The notes: a model not told the origin generated them from the sequence alone. Counted from the stretch's first letter, positions 33,541-42,641 are shown. The stretch: DNA of 64,000 bases from Planctomycetaceae bacterium (GCA_027487735.1 JAIYDA010000001.1:1-64000); one strand, 5' to 3'. Made by a program: numbers and translations.

Positions 33541-35688
33541 CTACTCGTCAACCGGTGCCGCCAGCATGGCAAGCCCGGGCGTTGCGCTCTTCCCGTTCTC
33601 GTCGAGCGTCAGCTCTGGGATTTTGCCGTCCTGCTGCAGGCCCACGAGCTTGGCGTAAAGACCGCCCGCGGCGAGCAGCTGGGCGTGGGTGCCTTGCTCC
33701 GCGATTGTGCCTTTGTCGAGCACGAGGATGCGGTCGGCGGAGCGGATGGTGCTGAGGCGATGGGCGATGGTGATGCACGTGCGGCCCGAGCGGAGGGCGG
33801 CGAGGCTGGCCTGGATGCGCTGCTCGCTCTCAGAGTCGAGGTTGCTGGTTGCTTCGTCGAGAATGAGGATGCGCGGGTTCGCGAGTAGCGCGCGGGCGAT
33901 GGCGAGGCGCTGCCTTTGGCCACCAGAGAGTCGCACGCCGCGTTCGCCGATCACGGCGTCGTAGCCGCCCTCCACTTGCAGGATGAACTCATGCGCGGCA
34001 GCGGCACGGGCAGCGGCGATGATCTCCTCGCGCGTTGCGTCGCGCTTGGCGTAGGCGATGTTGTCGGAGATCGATCCATCGAAGAGAAAAACTTCTTGCT
34101 CTACGATGCCAAGCAGGCTGCGATAGTCGCTCACGCGGATGTCGCGAAGGTCGGTGCCATCGAGAGTGATGACGCCTGAGGTCGGGTCGTCAAAGCGGGC
34201 GATGAGGTTGCAGAGCGTTGTCTTGCCGCTGCCCGATGGGCCGACGAGGGCGAGGGTGGAGCCTGCGGGGATTGTGAATGAGACACCAGACAGCACGAAG
34301 GCTGGCGGCGGGGCCTCGGGCGGCGAGGGCGCACCGGTCGCCTTAGCCGCATCGGTCCCACCCGATGCTGCTTGCGGCTTTGGGCTGCGCGGGCTTGGGT
34401 AGCGATAGCTCACGTTGTTGACGCGAATCTCGCCGCGCACGCTGCGGGCTTCCAGAGCCTTGCCCTGCGGCGCATCGCAGAACTCGGTGGGCTCGCTGAG
34501 CAGCGCAAGAAAGCGGTCGAACGCCGCGAGGTTGGTCTGGACGCCACTCGCCGTCGAGACCAGCGTCTCGAGCGGGCCAAGCAGCATGAGCAGATAGGTG
34601 CTGAACATCATGACATCGCCAATGGTGAGCGATCCATCGACGACGCGCGAGCCGCCATACACCAGCACGCCCGCGGTCGCTGTGGGGATGAGCAGGGCCC
34701 AGGCAACGTCGGTCATGCGGCTCCACCACCAGCTCAGCACCTCGAGGCGGGCCATGTAGTGCTGGCTGCGCACAAAGGCCGCGCCGGCGCTCTTGCTGCG
34801 ACCAAAGGCGCGGAGCACGCGCACGCCCGCGAAGGCCTCGGTCGTGAAGGCATCGGCGGTGGTGCGCACCTGCTTGGCATCGCGCAGCACGGGGCGGATG
34901 CGCGTGATCCACGCGCGATGCGTGATCCACACCGTGGGCAGCAGCAGCAGCCCGCCCAGCAGCATGCGGTAGTCTGTCCACGCGAGCACCGCGAGCGTGC
35001 CGAAGAGCTGCACGATCGCGCGCCAGGGGCTAAAGATGAGCGAGAACAGCAGCTCGCCCGCAAGGCCCGCATCCTCGCGCAGCAGGCTTGCCATGCCGCC
35101 CGTTTTGTAGTGCTGGATCCGATGCAGCGGCAGTCTCAGCGCATGGGTGAAAGCACGCTCGCGCCACGAGGCTTGCACGCGCTTGGTCACGCGGGTGATC
35201 TGCCAGCGCGCGATGGTGCCCAGCGTGACCGCAAGCGCGGTGACGCCCACCATACCTATGCCCAGCAGCACGAGCAGACGCTTGCGGTCGGCACTTGCGA
35301 ATGCACCATCGGGCTCGACGTTGGCCCATGCCTTGGCCCAAAGTGGCAAGCCCGATGGGCCCGGGTTGTCGGTCGCGATGTAGTCAATCGCGACCTTGGT
35401 CGCAGCGGGCAGCACGAGCCCGAGCAAGGCCGTGAGCGTGAGCGTGCAGAGGCTGAGGATGAGCCAAGCGCGATGCTCGCGCGTGCGGGCAAAGAGCTCG
35501 CGCAGCAGCGCGCCAAGGCCAAGCTCGCGCGCGTTGCGGTCACGCTTTGGCGCACCGTGCGCGCCGTCGCTCGATTGCGTCGCCCACGCTGGGTCGGTCT
35601 TGCGGCGATGCAGATACGCCGCGTAGCGAGCCCGGCTCGATGGCGGGGCCTTGGTTGGAGCGAGAGGATTTGTTGTGGGGCGTGTCAC
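33541..35688 (-). CDS. ABC transporter with fused permease and ATPase (MsbA-like)
   Basis: The 715-residue half-transporter has an N-terminal six-helix exporter domain (membrane spans in ~65-380; WLILSLCTLTLTALLGLVL is the first) and a C-terminal ATPase with Walker A GPSGSGKTTL, signature LSGGQRQRLAIARALL, Walker B ILILDEATS and switch IAHRLS. It should act as a homodimer exporting a lipid, peptide or drug. A ~40-residue proline/alanine insertion lies between the domains (PSPRSPKPQAASGG...). GTG 35688 is the only start near the N-terminus and has no clear ribosome binding site. It follows the putative glycosyltransferase by 33 bases and the zinc-ribbon gene, likely one transcript. Confidence 0.9.
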   Translation of the reverse strand: MTRPTTNPLAPTKAPPSSRARYAAYLHRRKTDPAWATQSSDGAHGAPKRDRNARELGLGALLRELFARTREHRAWLILSLCTLTLTALLGLVLPAATKVAIDYIATDNPGPSGLPLWAKAWANVEPDGAFASADRKRLLVLLGIGMVGVTALAVTLGTIARWQITRVTKRVQASWRERAFTHALRLPLHRIQHYKTGGMASLLREDAGLAGELLFSLIFSPWRAIVQLFGTLAVLAWTDYRMLLGGLLLLPTVWITHRAWITRIRPVLRDAKQVRTTADAFTTEAFAGVRVLRAFGRSKSAGAAFVRSQHYMARLEVLSWWWSRMTDVAWALLIPTATAGVLVYGGSRVVDGSLTIGDVMMFSTYLLMLLGPLETLVSTASGVQTNLAAFDRFLALLSEPTEFCDAPQGKALEARSVRGEIRVNNVSYRYPSPRSPKPQAASGGTDAAKATGAPSPPEAPPPAFVLSGVSFTIPAGSTLALVGPSGSGKTTLCNLIARFDDPTSGVITLDGTDLRDIRVSDYRSLLGIVEQEVFLFDGSISDNIAYAKRDATREEIIAAARAAAAHEFILQVEGGYDAVIGERGVRLSGGQRQRLAIARALLANPRILILDEATSNLDSESEQRIQASLAALRSGRTCITIAHRLSTIRSADRILVLDKGTIAEQGTHAQLLAAGGLYAKLVGLQQDGKIPELTLDENGKSATPGLAMLAAPVDE

Positions 35689-35721
35689 GAGCTGCGATCG
35701 GTCGCGGGGCGTTGCGTGGGC

Positions 35722-36825
35722 TTATGCGGTCACTGCGACGTGCGCGCGTGTCGCGGCAAGCCATGCGTCGAGATATGGCGGGGCGTTCGACGCGAGCGTG
35801 GGAAGCTGCAGGGGCTGCGACGCACCCCCAAGCAGCGCAGGCAGCAGCATGCGGGCAAGCTGGGCTGGAGCATCGCTGGGCGCGAGGCGCGCAGCCGCAA
35901 CATCGCACCCAAGTTCTCCAAGCACGCGGGCGTCGCCCTCGCACAGCACGGGGAGCACGCGCCGGGCGATGCACGCGTGCACCAGCGTCGCAAGGGCCCA
36001 GCGGTGCGAACCCTGCGCGAGCGCGAAGACCGCCGCCGCCGAGCAAGCGGGCAACCAACGCATGAGGGGCGCAGAGGTGTGCAGCACCTGAGCGACCAAA
36101 CCTCGCTCGAGCACCACGCGGCGCGACGCGGCGAGATAGCCCGAAGCATGCTCCGGAATCACGCAGGTGTGCAGCAGTCCGCCCGCGTGGAGCACGGCGC
36201 TGAGGGCGGTCATGTCCGCCGCGTTGCCCGGGGCTGCGGGGTCGGCAAGCAACGCGACGCGAGTGGGAAAGCGCGGAGCATCGCCTGGCATGCTGCCCCA
36301 CTGCTCCTGCTCGACTGGCTGCGCCGCGGGCAAGACGCGCGCGAGCTGCGCTGGCGTGGGCAGCGCGAGCGCGACGGGCGGCACAGCCGCTTCACCTTGC
36401 GGGGCATGCAAGGTGTGCACGCTGCCCGCATCAACATCCACCCATAACCACGTTGCTCGGGGCGCAGCGCTCGCGCAGCGACGGACGAGGCCCAGGGCAC
36501 TGCGCATCGCCCCGCCCCAGCAGACGATCGTGCCGGGCTGCACGTCGCTCCTGCGTAGCAGCATGCGCAAGCCCGGGCCCATGCGCGACTGCGCATGCAA
36601 GGGCGGCAGCAGCGAGGCGTGCAGAGCGAGGCCCACGCTCTGCGCATCGGCCTTTGCTTCGTGATTGCCCACGAGCAGGGCGTGGTGCGACGCATCGTGC
36701 TGCTGCAAGCAGCGCACCGCAAGCAGCGGCGCGAGCCCGCCCACATGCAGCGAGGGACTGCCCGCAGCATGAAACCACGCGAGCGGACGCGGTCGCGGCT
36801 GGAGGATGTGGAGCGTGTGAGACAT
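35722..36825 (-). CDS. putative GT-B-type glycosyltransferase, divergent
   Basis: The 367-residue protein does not match a family I can name. It begins LHILQPRPRPLAWFHAAG and has an early GG (LHVGGLAPLLAV), GTIVCWGGAM and a C-terminal half with GELGCDVAAARLAPSDAPAQLARML, giving the alternating strand/helix pattern expected of a GT-B fold (glycosyltransferase group 4-like). No EX7E motif is obvious. It is alanine-rich (about 20%). Being between a zinc-ribbon membrane gene and an ABC exporter gene, it might prepare a glycan that the transporter exports; this is inference. Confidence 0.5.
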   Translation of the reverse strand: MSHTLHILQPRPRPLAWFHAAGSPSLHVGGLAPLLAVRCLQQHDASHHALLVGNHEAKADAQSVGLALHASLLPPLHAQSRMGPGLRMLLRRSDVQPGTIVCWGGAMRSALGLVRRCASAAPRATWLWVDVDAGSVHTLHAPQGEAAVPPVALALPTPAQLARVLPAAQPVEQEQWGSMPGDAPRFPTRVALLADPAAPGNAADMTALSAVLHAGGLLHTCVIPEHASGYLAASRRVVLERGLVAQVLHTSAPLMRWLPACSAAAVFALAQGSHRWALATLVHACIARRVLPVLCEGDARVLGELGCDVAAARLAPSDAPAQLARMLLPALLGGASQPLQLPTLASNAPPYLDAWLAATRAHVAVTA

Positions 36826-36891
36826 AAGGGCGAGCGGCCTCAGGCGAGAGCTTGCTTGAAAGACCAGGCAACGACAGGAAACGCTGGCTGC

Positions 36892-36915
36892 AACACTGGA
36901 CTAAACACTGGACTA
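36892..36915. repeat. 12-bp tandem duplication across a stop codon
   Basis: AACACTGGACTA occurs at 36892-36903 and immediately again at 36904-36915. The second unit includes the TAG of the zinc-ribbon gene on the minus strand, so an in-frame TAG is repeated 12 bases downstream. Confidence 0.75.
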
Positions 36916-37167
36916 GATGAATCGCATGAGCATCGGGATGATGAACAGTCCCAGCAGGACGAGAGCCGTGATGATGGCCCACTTCGGCACGCCCGCGTCT
37001 TGCTCTCGCATGTTCACGGCGTAGCCGCACTTCCAGCAGAGCTCAACGTCGTCGTAGAGCGTGGTGCGACACTTGGGGCAGGGGCGGGTAGCGTCGGAGA
37101 ATGCCTCGATGTCTTCGGGGCGTGGGTCGTCGGAAGAGGTAGGCTTGCGCGGGCCGGGGCGAGGCAT
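36913..37167 (-). CDS. small zinc-ribbon membrane protein
   Basis: The 84-residue protein has a cytoplasmic double-Cys zinc ribbon (CPKCRTTLYDDVELCWKCGY, residues ~32-51) and one C-terminal membrane helix (AIITALVLLGLFIIPMLM). It is probably a C-terminally anchored adaptor whose ribbon faces the cytoplasm. ATG 37167 is preferred to ATG 37245, which would overlap the divergent OGT-like gene start region. The stop codon lies in a 12-bp tandem duplication. Confidence 0.7.
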   Translation of the reverse strand: MPRPGPRKPTSSDDPRPEDIEAFSDATRPCPKCRTTLYDDVELCWKCGYAVNMREQDAGVPKWAIITALVLLGLFIIPMLMRFI

Positions 37168-37243
37168 GGATGATGGTAGAACCAGCGATGTGCCCGAGGG
37201 CATGATTCGCAGAGGGCAGAGCGAGTGTGTACCCTCGATTCCC

Positions 37244-39157
37244 ATGGTCTCAAACGCGATGATGAAGGCCGACGTGCTCTTGCAGCGAGGCCAATATGCC
37301 CAGGCCGAGCCCCTGATTCGTCAGCACCTGCGGGCAAAGCCCAACGACGTGCTCGCGCACGAGTGGCTCGGCGCCTCGCTGATGTTCCAGCAGCGCTTTC
37401 AGCAGGCGGAGTTCAGTGCGCTCCGCTGCATCGCACTCAGCGAGGCTAGCCCGGGCGTGCCGGGGGGCGGCATCTCCGCTGTGGATTTGTCGCGCCGCTA
37501 TGAGCTTGCGGCGAACATCTATGGCAAGCTGGGTGATGGCGATCGGGCGCTCAAGTTTGGCAAGCTCGCGGTGCAGACGCACGCATCGCCCGCAGCCCTG
37601 AACGTGCTCGCTGCGGTGCACCTGCTGCGCGAGGAGCCCGGGCAGGCGTATGAGCCGCTGAGCAAGGCCTACGCGATGGGAACGGCTGACATCTCCATTG
37701 CGAGCAACTACGCCTTGCTGCTCGGTGAGCTTGGCAAGCCCGAGGAATCAATCGCGGTACTGCTGAAGACACTGCGGACCTTTCACGACCCGATGACGAT
37801 GATCCAGGTCGTGTCCGGGCTCAACTACCCCGTGCCAACGCAGGGCAACGTCGCCGACCCGTTGCCCGCAAGCCCCGACGACCCCGAGTGCATCGACGCG
37901 CAGTTCAAGCTGGGGTTTGCCAAGCAGCACGGCGCGTTTGTGACGGCCCTTGCGGTGGAGGAGCTGGGGGGCCGCCCACACCTGCACGGCGTGACCGACT
38001 TCTCGCCCGATCGCCCGCTGCGCGTCGGGATTATGAGCTACGACATCCGCCGGCACTCGTGCAGCTATTTTCTCAGGCCCCTATGCAAGCACTTGCGGCG
38101 GGAGGGGCTCGCCCTCGTAGGGATCTCCAACTCGTCGCAGGTTGACGAGGTGACCAACGAGCTGCGGGCAGGCTTTGATGAATGGGTGCACCTGCCCGGG
38201 GCGGTGATTCCGACAGTCGCTCGCGCCGTCGCGCAAGCGAAGATCGACGTGCTGATTGAGTGCGGCGGCTACACCGCGAACACGCCCATGTTTGCCTGCG
38301 GCATTGGCCCAGCGCCGGTGCAAGCAACGTATCTGGGCTATCCGGGCAGCACGGGGCTGCCCCGCATCGCGTATCGCATCGTGGATGATCGCACCGACCC
38401 TGCGCCGCAAGCCGACGCGCACTGCACCGAACACCTGCTGCGTTTGAAAGACTGCTTCTTATGCTTTGACCCAGGACCAGAGTGCCCGCAGCCGCGAAGC
38501 GAGGGCGTGATGGGCCCTGCCGATGCGATCGGGGCGGATGGGCTGCCCCGCCCGCTGGTGTTTGGCAGCTTTAGCACGGCGATCAAGCTCTCGCGCGCGA
38601 CGTATGACCAGTGGTGCGCGGTGCTGCGCGCTGTGCCGCGCAGCACGATGCTCATCAAGGCGAGCATCCTGGGCACGCAGGAAGCGCGCGACCATGCCCT
38701 GCGCCAGTTTGCCGAGCGCGGGGTCGACCCAGCTCGCATCGAGCTCATCGCGCGTGTGCGCGATCAGGCGGCACACCTGCGGATTTATGACCGCATGGAC
38801 ATCGCGCTCGACACCTATCCGTATGTGGGTACGACGACGATCTGCGAGTCGCTGCTCATGGGCGTGCCGTATCTCTCTCGCTATGGCAAGCAGCACGTGA
38901 ATCGCGTGGGGCTCAGCCTGCTCAGTGCGTCGGGCGTGCCCGAGCTCGCGTGCGAGAGCGTGGAGCGGCTGGTGGCGGTCGCGAAGGAGCTCGACAGCGA
39001 CCGGGCAAGGCTCGCTCGCTATCACCGCACGCTGCGGGACACCATGCTGCAGAGCCCCGTGGGCGATGGCAAGGCCTTCGCCGACAAGTTCGCGGAGGCA
39101 ATCCGCTGGATGTGGAAGCAAGAGTGCGCAAAGCAAGCAAGCGCGGCGGCGCGGTAA
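37244..39157 (+). CDS. TPR / GT41 (O-GlcNAc transferase-like) glycosyltransferase
   Basis: The 637-residue protein joins an N-terminal TPR region (residues ~1-200; ADVLLQRGQYAQAEPLIRQH) to a GT41 catalytic domain. Landmarks shared with eukaryotic OGT are ATYLGYPGSTGLPRIAYRIV (OGT: LGYPGTSG), VFGSFSTAIKLSRATYDQW with the following RSTMLIKA, and MDIALDTYPYVGTTTICESL (OGT: DxxLDT...TT). This suggests transfer of a GlcNAc-type sugar to Ser/Thr of proteins or to another acceptor. ATG 37244 is chosen as the start of the TPR region; longer versions would include the divergent promoter. It is divergent from the zinc-ribbon gene. Confidence 0.85.
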   Translation: MVSNAMMKADVLLQRGQYAQAEPLIRQHLRAKPNDVLAHEWLGASLMFQQRFQQAEFSALRCIALSEASPGVPGGGISAVDLSRRYELAANIYGKLGDGDRALKFGKLAVQTHASPAALNVLAAVHLLREEPGQAYEPLSKAYAMGTADISIASNYALLLGELGKPEESIAVLLKTLRTFHDPMTMIQVVSGLNYPVPTQGNVADPLPASPDDPECIDAQFKLGFAKQHGAFVTALAVEELGGRPHLHGVTDFSPDRPLRVGIMSYDIRRHSCSYFLRPLCKHLRREGLALVGISNSSQVDEVTNELRAGFDEWVHLPGAVIPTVARAVAQAKIDVLIECGGYTANTPMFACGIGPAPVQATYLGYPGSTGLPRIAYRIVDDRTDPAPQADAHCTEHLLRLKDCFLCFDPGPECPQPRSEGVMGPADAIGADGLPRPLVFGSFSTAIKLSRATYDQWCAVLRAVPRSTMLIKASILGTQEARDHALRQFAERGVDPARIELIARVRDQAAHLRIYDRMDIALDTYPYVGTTTICESLLMGVPYLSRYGKQHVNRVGLSLLSASGVPELACESVERLVAVAKELDSDRARLARYHRTLRDTMLQSPVGDGKAFADKFAEAIRWMWKQECAKQASAAAR

Positions 39158-39180
39158 TCGCCCGAGGCTGCGGCGCGGGA

Positions 39181-39423
39181 GATTCGGTTCTTCGCACAGA
39201 GACTCAGAGACGCAGAGGAAGAGGAGAAGAGAAAGGGGTGGAGGGAGCGAGGGAAAAAGGGATGGAGGGAAGCTGCTGAGCGCTAGCGATAGTCTCGCGT
39301 CAGCGTGGCGACGACCTGCCAAAGTCACGCTCCGTCAGTTTGTCCCTTCTTCCCTTCATCTCTCCATCCCTCTTTCTTCTCCTCTTCCTCCGCGTCTGTG
39401 AGTCTCTGTGCTGAAATCCGAGC
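39181..39423. repeat. purine/pyrimidine palindromic element, copy 2
   Basis: A ~243-bp element with the same ends as copy 1 at 21748: ATTCGGTTCTTCGCACAGAG at the left, mirrored by CTCTGTGCTGAAATCCGAG at the right. The left arm is purine-rich (39196-39274), the right arm pyrimidine-rich (39344-39410) and the centre distinct from copy 1. It is again between convergent genes, 24 bases after the GT41 stop and 6 bases before the DUF1015 stop. Confidence 0.85.
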
Positions 39424-39428
39424 TTTCC

Positions 39429-40778
39429 CTACGCCAGCCCATGCAAGAAAAGTCCCGTCGCGAGCTTCGGATAGAAGAACGTGCTCTTCTGCGGCATGAG
39501 CTGGTTTGCGCGGCTGACCTCGCGCACCGCTTGCAGGGGCGTGGCACGCACGATCACTCCAAGCTGCGCGAAGCCCGCACCGCCCCCCGCGCCGGTCTCG
39601 GCTCCGCTGCCGATCTCCTCCACCTCGCGGATGGTGTGCGGGAAGGCCCACTTCACGGGCTTGCCTTCGTTGAGCATGCCCTGGCAGAGCTTCTCGACGA
39701 TCGTGTATTGGCAGAACGCCACCGAGAGTTGCCGCCACGCCTTGGGCTTTTCTGGGAAGCGCCGCGACAGCGCATCGGGCATCGCAGGAACTGCCACGCA
39801 CCCTTGCTTGCGAGCAAAGTCCCACAACGCAAATCGCTCTTCTCCCATGCCCGTCAGGTCGTGCAGCGCTCGCTCCACGCTGCGCAGGTCCCCCGCGATG
39901 GGCTCCACGCGAATATCTTGCGAGGCAGCGGCGAGGAACTTGTCCCACGAGTAGCCGCTCATGCCGCCCAGCACGCGGTGCGTGGGCCAGATGACCAGTC
40001 CCGGGTCGCTCATGCTCACCAGCACCATCATGCTCTTGCGAGCGGGGTGACTCTCGGGCACGGTTCCCTGCGACTCAAGATGCCGCAGATAGTTCAGCCC
40101 CGTCGTGTAGCGATGGTGCCCATCGGCGATGAAGATGTCCTCGCCCGCGAGCGCATCCTGATACGCGCGAATCGTTGCCGCATCGGTGATCGTCCAGAGC
40201 TCGTGCCGCACGTTGTCGTGCGCGGTCAGGGCGTGCACGTCCGCAGCCCGCGATGCCATGATGCTGCGCACCAGCGTGGTTGCCTTGCCCCCGTCATCAG
40301 CGTGCAGCCCAAAGATGGGCGAGAGCTGCGTCTGCGTGCTCTTCATGAGCGCGAAGCGATCTTCCTTCGGCCCACTAAAGGTCTCCTCATGGGGCAGCAC
40401 GCCCCCGCCCGCGCGCGGACCAAAGGGCACGACATCCACCGTGCACGCCATGCCGCAGCGCTGCACGGTGGTGGGCACGCCACCCTGCTCACTCACAAAC
40501 GTCTGGCGATACGCAAACATCGCCGGCTGCTCGCGGCGCTTGAGCGTGCCCGCTTGCAGCAGCGCTCGCAGCGCAGCGCCAGCTCCGTCATACGCGGCTT
40601 GCGGGCCCAGTTCCTTCGCGGGCGTGTGGGGCAGGTCAATCCCCACGATGTTGCTCGGGCTCTGCGCCAGCAGCCTGGCCTTGCCTGCCGCGTCGAGCAC
40701 GTCGTAGGGCGGAGCAACGAGGGCGCTCTGGTCCTTGGTCTGATATTGAATCGCCGCGAAGGGGTAGGTGCTGGGCAT
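39429..40778 (-). CDS. DUF1015 family protein
   Basis: The 449-residue cytoplasmic protein shows the DUF1015 hallmarks: PFAAIQYQTKDQSALVAPPY at the N-terminus, the SNIVGIDLPH segment, GVLPHEETFSGPKEDR, the IADGHHRYTTGLNYLRH motif near residue 240 and a C-terminal FYPKLATGL. The family is widespread and mostly uncharacterised; the HHRY motif suggests an enzyme. ATG 40778 is preferred to ATG 40886 because similarity begins there. It is convergent with the GT41 gene. Confidence 0.85.
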   Translation of the reverse strand: MPSTYPFAAIQYQTKDQSALVAPPYDVLDAAGKARLLAQSPSNIVGIDLPHTPAKELGPQAAYDGAGAALRALLQAGTLKRREQPAMFAYRQTFVSEQGGVPTTVQRCGMACTVDVVPFGPRAGGGVLPHEETFSGPKEDRFALMKSTQTQLSPIFGLHADDGGKATTLVRSIMASRAADVHALTAHDNVRHELWTITDAATIRAYQDALAGEDIFIADGHHRYTTGLNYLRHLESQGTVPESHPARKSMMVLVSMSDPGLVIWPTHRVLGGMSGYSWDKFLAAASQDIRVEPIAGDLRSVERALHDLTGMGEERFALWDFARKQGCVAVPAMPDALSRRFPEKPKAWRQLSVAFCQYTIVEKLCQGMLNEGKPVKWAFPHTIREVEEIGSGAETGAGGGAGFAQLGVIVRATPLQAVREVSRANQLMPQKSTFFYPKLATGLFLHGLA

Positions 40779-40864
40779 ATCGGCGGCAGGGTAGTGCCCA
40801 ACCCCCCCAGCGGGCCCGGCGAAACTGCCTGCAACCAAGCGGGGCAAACCCCCAACAATCGTGC

Positions 40865-41554
40865 ATGGAGATTGCAACGTTGGCACAAACGGTTGCGGGC
40901 CAGGCCGCGCTCGCGCAGGCGGGGGCCTCGCCCTCAGCGTGGGAGGTCGCGCTCAGCGTCGCGGCTGGGCTGGGCATCGCCGCGGCCTGCGGGTTTCGCG
41001 TGTTTGTGCCGCTGCTGGTGCTTGCGGTGGCGAGCAAGGCGGGGCTCGTGGGGCTGGGCAGCAACTTCGCATTCCTGGCCACCTGGCCCGCGATCATCGC
41101 CCTGGGCGTGGCGTGCTTGGCAGAAGTCAGCGCGTTTCACGTGCCATGGCTCGACCACGCGCTCGACACGCTCGCGGCTCCGGCGGCTGTCGTCGCAGGT
41201 GGCGTTGCGATGCTCACGCAGATGGGCGCGATCAACACGCCCATGGATCCTTGGATGCAGTGGCTGCTCGGTGCCCTCGCGGGCGGCGCAGCGGCGGGCG
41301 TCGTGCAGGCGGGCACGATGCTGATGCGCGGGCTCTCGACCCTCACGACGGGCGGCCTTGCCAACCCCGTGGTCGCAAGCATCGAGACATTGCTCGCGCT
41401 GCTGGTGGCGGTGCTCGCCATCGTGGTGCCCATGCTCGCGATCGTGGCGGTGGCCCTTGCCGTCATCTTCGCGGTGCGTGCGGGGCGGCGGTGGAAGGCG
41501 AAGCGGGCGGGGCGGGGGGTTGTTGTGCCTGCTCCGCATGTTGCGGCACAGTGA
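40865..41554 (+). CDS. DUF4126 family membrane protein
   Basis: The 229-residue integral membrane protein has the DUF4126 opening VALSVAAGLGIAAACGFRVFVPLLVLAVAS and about six membrane helices, ending with a basic tail (RAGRRWKAKRAGRG). A central DHALDTLAAPAAVVAGGVAM segment is also typical. The function is unknown. It diverges from the DUF1015 gene and converges on the oxidase operon with 46 bases between stops. Confidence 0.8.
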   Translation: MEIATLAQTVAGQAALAQAGASPSAWEVALSVAAGLGIAAACGFRVFVPLLVLAVASKAGLVGLGSNFAFLATWPAIIALGVACLAEVSAFHVPWLDHALDTLAAPAAVVAGGVAMLTQMGAINTPMDPWMQWLLGALAGGAAAGVVQAGTMLMRGLSTLTTGGLANPVVASIETLLALLVAVLAIVVPMLAIVAVALAVIFAVRAGRRWKAKRAGRGVVVPAPHVAAQ

Positions 41555-41600
41555 GCGTGCTTGGTAATGCAGGTCGGACCGTAGTCGCCTGTCGCGCCGC

Positions 41601-42491
41601 TCACTTCACGCGCTTCGGCGGGGCAAATGCGAACGCGAGGCACAGCGAGAGCCCAAGCCCGCAGAACATCGCTCCGGGCAGCGCGAGGTTCGCGGCTCGC
41701 AGCGCGTTATTGAACAGCTTCACGGTTGGGCCGATGCCACCTTCCTGCGGCATCGTCGTCAGGGCGGCGGCGAACTGCCAGGTGTTGTCCTGCAGTTCGC
41801 CCTCCTTGGCTTGCTTGAAGGGACCGCCCGTGGGGTATCGCAGGCGGCGCTCCTGGCGAATCGTGCCATCGGGCATCAGCTCGTAGATGTCAAAGCTCCA
41901 CCGCTTCTTCCACACGCTGCCCCACGTTCGCATCTCCTCGGGCGTTGGCAGCGGCGGCGGCACGCGCGACACGACCAGCAGGCGGTCGGGCTGGGTGGTC
42001 GCCTCGCCCCGCTCCATCTTCGCGAGCACCTCGCGCGTGTCGGTGCCCGTCGCCTCCACCATGCGGATGACGCGCAAATAGTCGTTGTGCGCGAGCAGAT
42101 CGGGCAGCGTCACGCTCGCGGGCACTTGCACGGGAATGCGCACGCGCGCAGCGGGCGACGCCCCGCCTTCGTCACTGCCAAAGACAACATCGATGGCATC
42201 CGCCGGCGTCTCGGGGCTGTTGAAGCTCGGGCGGCCGTCCTTGTGCGTCGTGGGTGTGCCTTCAGGAAAGACGTCGACGAACTGCACGGGCCTGCCCGCG
42301 TACGTGAACTCGCGCTCGTACACGCGCTTGATCGCGAAGAGCTTGCGTGGATTGTCGGTGTTGAAGCGGTGGATCGCGACGATCATCGTCGCGACGCACG
42401 CGCACAAACCCAGAAAGAACACGCCCGCAACCAGCAGCAATCGCTTGCGGGTGCGGGCGGACGAAGGGTCGAGCGGGGCGGGCTTTGTCAC
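41601..42491 (-). CDS. unrecognised membrane protein at the end of the oxidase operon
   Basis: The protein (~296 residues from GTG 42491) has an N-terminal membrane helix (LLLVAGVFFLGLCACVATMI), a soluble ~200-residue domain of mixed strands (RPVQFVDVFPEGTPTTHKDG, DVVFGSDEGGASPAARVRIP) and a C-terminal helix (MFCGLGLSLCLAFAFA). The soluble part would face the periplasm. No heme or copper motif (no CxxCH) is seen. A further upstream ATG at 42602 gives a low-quality extension, so GTG 42491 is tentative. It follows the subunit IV gene on the same strand, so an assembly or accessory role for the oxidase is plausible. Confidence 0.65.
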   Translation of the reverse strand: MTKPAPLDPSSARTRKRLLLVAGVFFLGLCACVATMIVAIHRFNTDNPRKLFAIKRVYEREFTYAGRPVQFVDVFPEGTPTTHKDGRPSFNSPETPADAIDVVFGSDEGGASPAARVRIPVQVPASVTLPDLLAHNDYLRVIRMVEATGTDTREVLAKMERGEATTQPDRLLVVSRVPPPLPTPEEMRTWGSVWKKRWSFDIYELMPDGTIRQERRLRYPTGGPFKQAKEGELQDNTWQFAAALTTMPQEGGIGPTVKLFNNALRAANLALPGAMFCGLGLSLCLAFAFAPPKRVK

Positions 42492-42641
42492 GGCAAGGCT
42501 GGGTTCGCTCGAGAGGCTGGGAACGATGCCGACACAGAGCAGGGAAGACACGAAAACGCCTGCGGGTGAATGAGGCACGATCGCGGTTGGCGGCACGCCC
42601 ATCGCTTTGGCGAGGCCGCCCCACCGCTCGCCGTGAGGCAG

